Of a stretch of 8,866 nt of DNA, positions 1 through 6,861 are shown in pieces. The position numbers and the translations under genes are program-made. Numbering within the stretch: position 1 is the stretch's first letter; every line of letters starts with the position of its first letter. The stretch is from Gammaproteobacteria bacterium. GTDB lineage: Bacteria > Pseudomonadota > Gammaproteobacteria > GCA-001735895. The notes under the pieces are model-generated. The model was not told the origin of the DNA, made no database searches, and saw nothing but the letters and a program-made list of their open reading frames with translations. The stretch spans positions 1 through 8,866 of the forward strand of contig JAOUJX010000155.1 of the NCBI GenBank assembly GCA_029882955.1, given 5' to 3'.

Positions 1-174
1 GAGCTGACAGTTAACGACAACGACGTCACAAGGTTCTAGCGCATGCAGCTTCAAACCCGCCCCGGCTGTGGAGACCGTATCCACTTCGTGACAGTGTTTT
101 TCTAATACTACTTTGAGCCGAGCCGAAATGCTCTCGTCAATATAGAGAATACGTGCGATAAATCGCTCCAACAC
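1..174 (-). CDS. Response-regulator receiver domain, N-terminal part (cut by window edge)
   Basis: Read on the minus strand, this frame encodes ARILYIDES, then SARLKVVLEKHCHEVDTVS, then LHALEPCDVVVVNCQL. That is the beta1-alpha1-beta2-alpha2-beta3 start of a CheY-like receiver domain. The acidic pair after beta1 is present as Asp-Glu in YIDES. At the end of beta3 the family has the phosphoacceptor Asp (pattern hhhhDxxLP), but here the codon at bases 10-12 is AAC, Asn. The frame is open back to a TAA at 205-207 and has no ATG. GTG at 174-172 and TTG at 171-169 are possible starts. A GGAG at 169-166 lies six bases before ATC at 159-157, exactly where Met-Ala-Arg-Ile would be expected, so an original ATG may have mutated. 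The output domain lies outside the window. The gene is divergent from the efflux operon. It may be a pseudo-receiver or a decaying gene. Confidence 0.72.
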   Translation of the reverse strand, partial: MLERFIARILYIDESISARLKVVLEKHCHEVDTVSTAGAGLKLHALEPCDVVVVNCQL

Positions 175-320
175 ATGAACAAAACTGTCCCATGTTATAG
201 CAACTTAGGCTAAATAATCCAGCAAACCTTTGTACTGGCAATTGCTCTTGATATGGTAATTGAAGTACTCTTGGAGACTGAATTAAAGTTTAAAGAGGCT
301 GATCTGTGAGCTTCCTGGAT

Positions 321-349
321 TTGCATATATTAGAAAACTCTAATATACT
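321..349 (+). promoter_or_regulatory. Promoter of the RND efflux operon
   Basis: A -35-like TTGCAT (321-326) and a -10-like TATACT (344-349) are separated by 17 bases. The -10 matches the sigma-70 consensus at five of six positions and the -35 at three of six. Transcription would start near 356, giving a leader of about 28 bases before the ATG at 384. The placement argues against the upstream GTG at 306 as the translation start. This is a motif reading only. Confidence 0.5.
326..347. promoter_or_regulatory. Palindromic operator overlapping the efflux promoter
   Basis: TATATTAGA (326-334) and TCTAATATA (339-347) form a perfect 9-bp inverted repeat around the four-base centre AAAC. It fills the promoter spacer and overlaps the -10 box, the classic place for a repressor. 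AT-rich dyads of this size are typical of dimeric winged-helix (ArsR/MarR-like) or TetR-type repressors. No such regulator gene is in the window, so the binding protein is unknown. The short spacer and lack of a T-run make an RNA terminator unlikely. Confidence 0.55.
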
Positions 350-383
350 CGATTGTATTCGTTTACAAGGACGCGGGGTTCTC

Positions 384-1439
384 ATGGCTCAAATAAAAAC
401 CACCCTTAAAGCTCAGTTATTTCTATTGCTTTCTATGCTGTCGTTGCCACTATTTGCACAACAGGCCGCTCTGGAAACGTCCAAAGCTGCCACGGTAACC
501 ATGCCCCGGGAATATCGACTCGATGCCGTGATCGAAGCGAGCAGACAGGCCACTCTATCGGCCCAGGTATCCGGGCGTATTGAATCAATCAATTTCGATG
601 TCGATGATCAGGTCAATAAAGGCGATGTGATTGTCCGTATTCGAGATACCGAATATCGTGCACGCCTGCAAAAGGCCAGCGCGACGCTTGCCGAGGCACA
701 GGCCGGACTGGATGATGCGAACAAAGAGTTCAAACGAGTTGAGGGGCTGTACAAGGACAAGGTCATATCGAAGGCTGGTTTTGACAGAGCGAGCGCGAAC
801 CTTGAGTCGGCACAAGCACGCGTAGCCGCGAGTCGGGCCAGCGTAAACGAAGCACAGGAACAGCTCGAAAATACCGTTATTCGGGCACCGTATAGCGGTA
901 TTGTAATCGAACGGCACGTTGAGATGGGAGAAACCACCTACATAGGCCAGCCTATCATGAGCGGCTATGCTATAGGCGAGCTCAGGATTAACGCGAATGT
1001 ACCTCAATCAATCATCAGTGCGGTTCGAGAGCACCGCCAGGCCACTGTGCTAAATGACGAAAACCAGCCATCTATCAAACTCAGTAAACTCACGGTTTTC
1101 CCGTTTGCCGATCCGACAAATCATTCATTTAAGGTTCGACTTAATTTACCGGATACTGCTTCTCATCTGTTCCCCGGTATGCTGGTTAAGGTGGCTTTCG
1201 TCACTGGAGATATTCAGCGACTAATGATCCCTGCTTCTGCTTTGGTTCAACGTAGCGAAGTAGTCGGTGTTTACCTCGTCGACCCTCAGCAGCAGGTTTC
1301 CTTCCGACAGGTACGAACCGGTGCTTCTAATCGCGATCAAATCGAAATTATTGCCGGACTCGACGCTGGTGAATCCGTCGCACTCGACCCGGTTACCGCC
1401 GGTATTCGTCTGAAAGCCCAATGGGATGCTGCGAAATGA
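384..1439 (+). CDS. RND efflux periplasmic adaptor subunit (membrane fusion protein)
   Basis: This is a 351-residue HlyD/AcrA-type adaptor that links an inner-membrane RND pump to an outer-membrane channel. With the ATG at 384, which has a GGGG five bases upstream, the protein opens with a standard signal peptide: charged MAQIKTTLK, a Leu-rich core, then LPLFA with likely cleavage before QQ near residue 25. An in-frame GTG at 306 would add 26 residues in front of the signal peptide and lies upstream of the promoter, so it is rejected. A first biotinyl-lipoyl half follows (SAQVSGRIESINFDVDDQV, KGDVIVRI). Next come an alpha-helical hairpin rich in Ala, Glu and Lys (RLQKASATLAEAQAGLDDAN to SVNEAQEQLENT), the second lipoyl half with the family signature VIRAPYSGIVIERHVEMGE, and beta-barrel and membrane-proximal domains ending near LDAGESVAL. 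There is no lipobox Cys. The stop overlaps the start of the pump gene. The substrate cannot be told from the sequence. Confidence 0.93.
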   Translation: MAQIKTTLKAQLFLLLSMLSLPLFAQQAALETSKAATVTMPREYRLDAVIEASRQATLSAQVSGRIESINFDVDDQVNKGDVIVRIRDTEYRARLQKASATLAEAQAGLDDANKEFKRVEGLYKDKVISKAGFDRASANLESAQARVAASRASVNEAQEQLENTVIRAPYSGIVIERHVEMGETTYIGQPIMSGYAIGELRINANVPQSIISAVREHRQATVLNDENQPSIKLSKLTVFPFADPTNHSFKVRLNLPDTASHLFPGMLVKVAFVTGDIQRLMIPASALVQRSEVVGVYLVDPQQQVSFRQVRTGASNRDQIEIIAGLDAGESVALDPVTAGIRLKAQWDAAK

Positions 1440-4400
1440 ATCAGCGTCTGGGAGTTTCGGGCTCAATAGCGAAGTCATTCCTGCATTCCGAAATCACGCC
1501 TCTGCTGGCATTGGTGGGGTTTCTGCTAGGTGTATTTGCAGTCATGGTAACGCCGCGAGAGGAAGAGCCGCAGATTAACGTTACCTTCGCCAACGTATTT
1601 ATCCCCTTTCCCGGTGCCAGCGCGGTGGAAGTCGAACAGGTAGTCAGCATACCGGCTGAGCAGGTCCTGTCAGAAATTTCCGGCATTGAACACGTCTACT
1701 CGGTATCCCGTCCCGGCATGTCTATTCTTACCGTGCAGTTTAAGGTTGGAGAGGACCGTTCTGAAGCGATAGTCAGACTTCATAATAAGATATTTTCCAA
1801 CCAGGACTGGCTGCCACCGAATATGGGCGTCGGCCAGGCGATCATCAAACCCAAAGGCATCGACGACGTGCCCATCGTCTCGATCACTCTGTGGACCAAA
1901 GACGAGCAACGCGCAGGCTATGATCTGTTGCAGGTTTCCCATGCGATCGAAGCCGAACTGAAACGCGTCAAGGGTACCCGTGATATCTACAGTATCGGAG
2001 GCACTGAACAGGTCGTGCGCATCTTACTCGACCCTCAACGACTCGCTGGTTACGGCATTGATTTACAGCAGCTGAAACACAGTCTGTCGATTGCCAACGT
2101 TTCTCGCGACGCCGGAAGCCTGGTGAAAGACAATCATGAAATCAACATCCAGGCGGGCAGTTTTCTCAGTACGGCCGATGAAGTTAAAAACCTCGTGATT
2201 GGCCTTTCAGGCGGCTTACCGGTTTATTTACGAGATGTAGCGACGATAGAGTCCGGGCATTACCGTGGCGAACAATTTGTCTGGTTTGGTACCGGCCCAG
2301 CTGCATCCGATAAGAATATAGATGGCAAAGGTCAGTTTCCTGCCGTCACCCTGGCGATTGCTAAAAAGCCGGGCACCAATGCTATCGATGTCGCTAACCA
2401 GGTTATTTCGCGTCTGGAGATGCTAAAGGGCATCGTCATTCCCGAAGGCGTCGAAACCACGGTAACCCGAAACTATGGCGCCACCGCCAATGACAAGGCC
2501 ACAACACTCATCAAGAAACTATTTTTTGCCACCTCCGTCGTCGTCCTGCTGGTACTGGTGACGCTCGGATTTCGGGAAGCGCTAATCGTCGGTGTCGCCA
2601 TCGGCATCACCCTGGCGATGACGCTATTTGCCTCCTGGGCCTGGGGCTTCACTCTGAACCGGGTCTCTCTGTTCGCCCTGATATTTTCCATTGGCATCCT
2701 GGTCGATGACGCCATCGTGGTGGTAGAAAATATCCATCGCCATATGCAACTCGGCAAACAGTCGCTAGCCGAAGCCATACCGCTCGCGGTCGATGAGGTC
2801 GGTGGCCCAACCATCCTGGCCACCTTTGCGGTTGTAGCGGCGCTACTACCCATGGCCTTCGTCACCGGCTTGATGGGGCCGTATATGAGCCCGATCCCTA
2901 TCAACGCCAGCATCGGCATGATTATTTCACTGGCGGTGGCTTTCATCGTCACGCCCTGGATGACACTAAAGCTGTTGCGAAATCAAAAACATGCCCACAG
3001 TGAATCTTCTGACAGCGACACATCCTTCCTCTACCGGGTCTTCGACCGACTGTTTCGGCCATTTCTCGATGACCGGCGCGGACGCAGAAACCGCTGGCTG
3101 TTAACGCTCGGCATTTTGGCATTAATCGTGGCATCGGTCGGCCTTGCCGGAGTGAAACTGGTGGTGTTAAAAATGCTGCCGTTCGACAATAAATCCGAAT
3201 TCCAGATCGTTATCGATATGCCCGAAGGTAGCAGCCTCGAACAAACCGCCCGTGTCACCGACGAACTCGGGCGGTATATTGGGACAGTACCCGAGGTAAC
3301 CGACTATCAAACCTATATCGGCACCGCGGCACCGATTAACTTTAACGGACTGGTACGACAGTATTACCTACGCGATGGCGCCAACGTAGCCGATATCCAG
3401 GTCAATCTGCGGGATAAATCACTGCGCGATCGAAAAAGCCACGATATCGCATCCTCCTTGCGAGAGCCATTACAGGCCATAGGACTAAAATATGCGGCGA
3501 ACGTAAAAGTCGTCGAAGTACCACCGGGCCCACCAGTGCAGGCACCCCTGGTCGCTGAAGTCTATGGCATCGATTACCAGGGACAGATCGACCTGGCGAA
3601 ACAGATTCGCGATGAGTTCCAGCAAACCACCGATATCGTTGATATCGACGATAGTGTCGAGACACCGGCGTCAAAATGGATCCTGAAGGTCGATCGCGAA
3701 AAAGCCGCACGGCTGGGTCTGAATCAGCAAGCCATCGCTGATGCGATCGCCACCAGTTTAAGCGGAAGCGATATCGGCTATCTGCATACCGGCAATGCGA
3801 AGTATGCGGTGCCGCTGAGGCTGGAGTATTCGGCCGCAGACAAGTCCGACTTAAGCAGAGTCCTCTCGCTCAAACTTCGGTCAACCACTCAACAGTTGGT
3901 GGCCCTGTCTGAAGTCGTCGAAGTCGTCCAAAGTCAGCGCGAGCACAGTATTTACCACAAGGATTTATTACCGGTGGTCTTTGTCACCGGTGACATGGCC
4001 GGCGAACTCGACAGCCCGCTCTACGGCATGTTCGATATCGCTGAAAAGCTGGGCGCGCAGTCTATCGAGCAATACCTCATCAACCAGCCGGAAAACCCCT
4101 ATCAATATAGTCTGAAATGGGATGGCGAATGGCAGGTAACTTACGAAACCTTCCGCGATATGGGACTGGCTTATTCGGTCGGACTGCTGATGATTTATCT
4201 TTTGGTGGTCGCACAATTCCGGTCTTACACCGTGCCACTGATTATCATGGCTCCGATTCCACTCACCGTCATCGGCGTCATGCCCGGTAACGCCCTGCTC
4301 GGTGCGCAGTTTACTGCGACTTCGATGATCGGCATGATTGCACTGGCGGGTATTATCGTCCGAAATTCGATATTACTGGTCGATTTCATCAACGAAGAAC

Positions 4401-4630
4401 TGGCCCGAGGTATCGATTTCAAGCAGGCTGTGATTCAGGCCGCCGCGGTACGCGCCCGACCCATTACCCTCACCGCACTGGCAGCCATACTCGGTGCTTT
4501 TTTCATCCTCGACGACCCGATATTTAACGGCCTGGCTATTGCATTGATATTTGGTATTTTGATCTCTACGATGCTGACACTGGTAGTTATTCCGGTGATG
4601 TTTTATGCGTTTCGGTATAAAGCCGGGTGA
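1436..4630 (+). CDS. RND efflux transporter, inner-membrane permease subunit
   Basis: This is a proton-driven AcrB-like pump of 1064 residues (AcrB has 1049). The ATG at 1436 is chosen because its ATGA overlaps the adaptor's TGA, indicating translational coupling, and MNQRLGVSG suits the cytoplasmic N-terminus. An in-frame ATG at 1421 would add only five residues. TM1 lies at about residues 22-39 and is followed by the conserved TPREEEPQI segment. The two large periplasmic porter halves span roughly residues 40-355 and 575-890. TM bundles lie at about 357-520 and 905-1060, with TM7 near 555-575. TM4 carries the proton-relay pair Asp424-Asp425 (SIGILVDDAIVVVEN). TM10 reads GIIVRNSILLVDF, with Arg976-Asn977 where AcrB has Lys940-Asn941. 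The layout favours a hydrophobic/amphiphilic-efflux pump rather than a CzcA/CusA metal exporter, but the substrate is unknown. No outer-membrane factor gene follows. Confidence 0.95.
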   Translation: MNQRLGVSGSIAKSFLHSEITPLLALVGFLLGVFAVMVTPREEEPQINVTFANVFIPFPGASAVEVEQVVSIPAEQVLSEISGIEHVYSVSRPGMSILTVQFKVGEDRSEAIVRLHNKIFSNQDWLPPNMGVGQAIIKPKGIDDVPIVSITLWTKDEQRAGYDLLQVSHAIEAELKRVKGTRDIYSIGGTEQVVRILLDPQRLAGYGIDLQQLKHSLSIANVSRDAGSLVKDNHEINIQAGSFLSTADEVKNLVIGLSGGLPVYLRDVATIESGHYRGEQFVWFGTGPAASDKNIDGKGQFPAVTLAIAKKPGTNAIDVANQVISRLEMLKGIVIPEGVETTVTRNYGATANDKATTLIKKLFFATSVVVLLVLVTLGFREALIVGVAIGITLAMTLFASWAWGFTLNRVSLFALIFSIGILVDDAIVVVENIHRHMQLGKQSLAEAIPLAVDEVGGPTILATFAVVAALLPMAFVTGLMGPYMSPIPINASIGMIISLAVAFIVTPWMTLKLLRNQKHAHSESSDSDTSFLYRVFDRLFRPFLDDRRGRRNRWLLTLGILALIVASVGLAGVKLVVLKMLPFDNKSEFQIVIDMPEGSSLEQTARVTDELGRYIGTVPEVTDYQTYIGTAAPINFNGLVRQYYLRDGANVADIQVNLRDKSLRDRKSHDIASSLREPLQAIGLKYAANVKVVEVPPGPPVQAPLVAEVYGIDYQGQIDLAKQIRDEFQQTTDIVDIDDSVETPASKWILKVDREKAARLGLNQQAIADAIATSLSGSDIGYLHTGNAKYAVPLRLEYSAADKSDLSRVLSLKLRSTTQQLVALSEVVEVVQSQREHSIYHKDLLPVVFVTGDMAGELDSPLYGMFDIAEKLGAQSIEQYLINQPENPYQYSLKWDGEWQVTYETFRDMGLAYSVGLLMIYLLVVAQFRSYTVPLIIMAPIPLTVIGVMPGNALLGAQFTATSMIGMIALAGIIVRNSILLVDFINEELARGIDFKQAVIQAAAVRARPITLTALAAILGAFFILDDPIFNGLAIALIFGILISTMLTLVVIPVMFYAFRYKAG

Positions 4631-4635
4631 ATGAT

Positions 4636-4672
4636 GCAGGTTGGGTTAGCGATAGCGTAACCCAACAATTTT
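4636..4672 (+). terminator. REP-like hairpin / probable terminator after the efflux operon
   Basis: GTTGGGTTA (4640-4648) and TAACCCAAC (4658-4666) are perfect 9-bp arms around the loop GCGATAGCG. The hairpin begins nine bases after the pump's stop codon and is followed by AATTTT. The short T-run makes a modest intrinsic terminator. From general knowledge, palindromes of the GTTGGGTTA...TAACCCAAC type are dispersed in many proteobacterial genomes. REP elements carry a GTAG/GGAG tetranucleotide at the hairpin's 5' foot, and here GCAG (4636-4639) sits there. It may therefore be a single REP-like element acting as a terminator. Only one copy is in this window. Confidence 0.65.
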
Positions 4673-4709
4673 AAATTATCCCTTTATATCCATATACAGA
4701 TTAGATTTA

Positions 4710-4737
4710 ATGACAATCTAGCTCGATAACATATACT
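4710..4737 (+). promoter_or_regulatory. Promoter of pckA
   Basis: ATGACA (4710-4715, five of six matches to TTGACA) and TATACT (4732-4737, five of six matches to TATAAT) are spaced by 16 bases. Transcription would start near 4744 and leave a leader of about 38 bases. This supports pckA being expressed separately from the efflux operon. An inverted repeat, TAGATT (4702-4707) and AATCTA (4715-4720), straddles the -35 box and could bind a regulator. Confidence 0.5.
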
Positions 4738-4781
4738 GCCTGTTTTACAATGCCTGGGCTCACTAACCCATCGAGATTTTA

Positions 4782-6422
4782 ATGCAATCCAAATTAAACT
4801 TGTCAAATAGCCCTTTAAGCCATCGGCTGTCGCAAAAACTGGAGAACTACGGAATTCTTCATACTTCGGAGATCCTGCATAACCCATCATACGAAGTGCT
4901 CTACGCGGAAGAAACCAGAGCGGGTTTAAACGGATTTGAAAAGGGCTACATAACTGAATCCGGCGCCATTTCGGTCGATACCGGTGATTTCACCGGACGC
5001 TCGCCGAAGGATAAATACCTGGTACGCGACGATACTACTCGCGATACCGTCTGGTGGTCGGACCAGGGCGAAAACGACAACAAACCGATTGAGCCCGAGG
5101 TCTGGAATTCTTTAAAATTTCGAGTTGTCGACCAGCTCTCGGGTAAACGCCTGTTTGTCGTCGATACCTTCTGTGGTGCCAACCCTGAAACACAACTGAA
5201 AGTCCGCTTCGTTACCGAAGTCGCCTGGCAGGCACATTTTGTGACTAACATGTTTATCCGCCCGAGTGCCGAACAACTGGAAAACTATGAGCCGGACTTT
5301 GTCGTCCTCAATGGCTCCAAAACTTCTAATCCCGACTGGCAGGCGCAGGGGCTTAATTCCGAAAATTTCGTTGCTTTCAATATGACCGAAGGCATGCAAA
5401 TCATCGGCGGCACCTGGTACGGTGGCGAAATGAAAAAAGGCATGTTCTCGATGATGAATTACCTGTTACCACTGAAAGGTATTCCATCGATGCATTGTTC
5501 GGCTAATGTCGGCGAAGACGGCGATGTCGCTATTTTCTTCGGCCTCTCCGGTACCGGTAAAACCACCCTTTCAACCGACCCGAAGCGCAAGCTCATCGGT
5601 GACGACGAGCACGGCTGGGATGACAGCGGCATCTTCAATTTCGAAGGCGGGTGCTACGCCAAGGTCATTAACCTCAGCGCCGAAGATGAGCCGGATATAC
5701 ACCGCGCGATTCGTCGTGATGCACTGCTGGAAAATGTAGTCGTCAATGACGACGGCAGTTGCGATTATGACGATGGCTCGAAGACCGAAAATACGCGGGT
5801 GTCCTACCCGATTTACCACATCGACAATATTGTTCAGCCGGTTTCAAAAGCCGGACACGCTTCGCGCGTGATATTCCTTACTGCGGATGCTTTCGGCGTA
5901 CTGCCACCGGTTTCTCGCTTAACCCCCGAACAGGCGCAGTATTATTTCCTTTCAGGCTTCACCGCCAAACTGGCTGGCACCGAGCGCGGCATTACCGAAC
6001 CAACCCCGACATTTTCGGCCTGTTTCGGCAAAGCATTTCTTAGCCTGCACCCGACGCAATACGCCGATGTACTTAACCAGAGAATGTCGCAGCACAATAG
6101 CCAGGCCTATCTCGTCAATACCGGCTGGGATGGCAGCGGCAAACGCATTTCGATCAAGGCCACGCGCGCCATCATCGACGCAATACTCGATGGTTCAATC
6201 GATGAGGCCGAAAGTACTGATACGCCTGTGTTCAACCTGACAGTCCCTACCCGGTTAGCTAATGTAGACGCCAGTATTCTGGATCCACGTAATAGCTACG
6301 CCGACGCATCAGAATGGCTGGCTAAAGCACAGAATCTTGCCGCATTGTTTATCGATAACTTTGTTCAATATACCGACAATGAAAAAGGCAGGAAACTGGT
6401 TGAAGCAGGTCCGGCTTTGTAA
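4782..6422 (+). CDS. pckA: ATP-dependent phosphoenolpyruvate carboxykinase
   Basis: This cytosolic enzyme converts oxaloacetate and ATP to phosphoenolpyruvate, ADP and CO2, the entry step of gluconeogenesis from TCA intermediates (EC 4.1.1.49). The 546 residues match the usual length (540 in E. coli). Diagnostic motifs are visible in order: FTGRSPKDKY at 70-79 (oxaloacetate-binding Arg), GGTWYGGEMKKGMFSMMNY with its metal-site Lys, MHCSANVG with the metal-binding His, and the P-loop GLSGTGKTTLSTD starting at residue 254 with Lys260 and Thr261. GDDEHGWDD follows at 273-281 with the metal-coordinating Asp pair, and then GTERGITEPTPTFSACFG carries the conserved Arg. All catalytic residues appear intact. 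The ATG at 4782 has only a weak GAG-type ribosome site, but no better start exists and the N-terminus aligns well in length. It has its own promoter and lacks a convincing terminator. Confidence 0.98.
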   Translation: MQSKLNLSNSPLSHRLSQKLENYGILHTSEILHNPSYEVLYAEETRAGLNGFEKGYITESGAISVDTGDFTGRSPKDKYLVRDDTTRDTVWWSDQGENDNKPIEPEVWNSLKFRVVDQLSGKRLFVVDTFCGANPETQLKVRFVTEVAWQAHFVTNMFIRPSAEQLENYEPDFVVLNGSKTSNPDWQAQGLNSENFVAFNMTEGMQIIGGTWYGGEMKKGMFSMMNYLLPLKGIPSMHCSANVGEDGDVAIFFGLSGTGKTTLSTDPKRKLIGDDEHGWDDSGIFNFEGGCYAKVINLSAEDEPDIHRAIRRDALLENVVVNDDGSCDYDDGSKTENTRVSYPIYHIDNIVQPVSKAGHASRVIFLTADAFGVLPPVSRLTPEQAQYYFLSGFTAKLAGTERGITEPTPTFSACFGKAFLSLHPTQYADVLNQRMSQHNSQAYLVNTGWDGSGKRISIKATRAIIDAILDGSIDEAESTDTPVFNLTVPTRLANVDASILDPRNSYADASEWLAKAQNLAALFIDNFVQYTDNEKGRKLVEAGPAL

Positions 6423-6465
6423 ACAACTCAATCCAACTCTTGCATCAACACCGATCAGAGAGTAA

Positions 6466-6774
6466 AACATCGGTTTACGTAATTTCGTAATCGACGAATG
6501 TAGTTACCAATTTCTGCCAGGGCACCGAATTCGCATCGCCCTTACAACCAATTACTTGCCGATTCGCGCCGGGCACGATAGCATTGTGGTTGTGGTAGCC
6601 GAACCCGATAACGCCGAACCTTTACCGGTTTACGAAATTCACAGCCAGGAGCAAAATATACGCCGGGTCGAGCGGGATTTACAAACCGGCCAAACTCATT
6701 ATCATTTAACCGATGATATCGGAGAATTCGAAATGCCAGGACATGGCCTGCGGACGAGTCGGACAAGCAAGTGA
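6466..6774 (+). pseudogene. Remnant of a CocE/NonD-family hydrolase C-terminal region
   Basis: An open frame from 6466 to a TGA at 6774 reads VIDECSYQFLPGHRIRIALT, then TNYLPI, then PVYEIHSQEQNIRRVERDL, TGQTHYHLTDDIGEFEMPGH and GLRTSRTSK. This resembles the C-terminal beta-domain of CocE/NonD (peptidase S15/X-Pro dipeptidyl-peptidase-like) hydrolases. In that family a C-x-Y-x-F-x-PGHRIR-x-ALST-x-Y-W-P segment is followed by R-x-x-x-x-DL-x-TG-x-x-x-Y-x-x-x-DD-x-G. No start codon with a ribosome site, no alpha/beta-hydrolase catalytic domain and no upstream coding are present. The segment between the two motifs is shorter than I expect, and the last part of the domain is missing. Only about 100 of the usual roughly 650 residues remain, so this is a decayed fragment, probably left by deletion. 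The family call is from memory of motifs, not a search. Confidence 0.68.
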
Positions 6775-6861
6775 ATCAGCGTCAGTGGATGAAGACTATC
6801 AAGCGAGAGTTGATATAGCTGTTCTTTTATCTTCAAGCATTTACACAAGAGACCTGAGTAT

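Noticed and set aside
2473..2952. Minus-strand frame of 159 codons inside the RND pump gene
   Set aside because: It is a shadow of a strongly conserved membrane region. Its Met/Ala/Ser/Thr-rich low-complexity translation has no domain signature.
6450..6474. ACCGAT...ATCGGT inverted repeat after pckA as a terminator
   Set aside because: The arms are only six bases with a 13-base loop, and no T-run follows. Part of it falls in the decayed hydrolase frame.
6542..6766. Minus-strand frame of 74 codons between pckA and the RAYT
   Set aside because: It is antisense to the hydrolase remnant, has no recognisable motif, and its openness is explained by the opposite strand's codon pattern.
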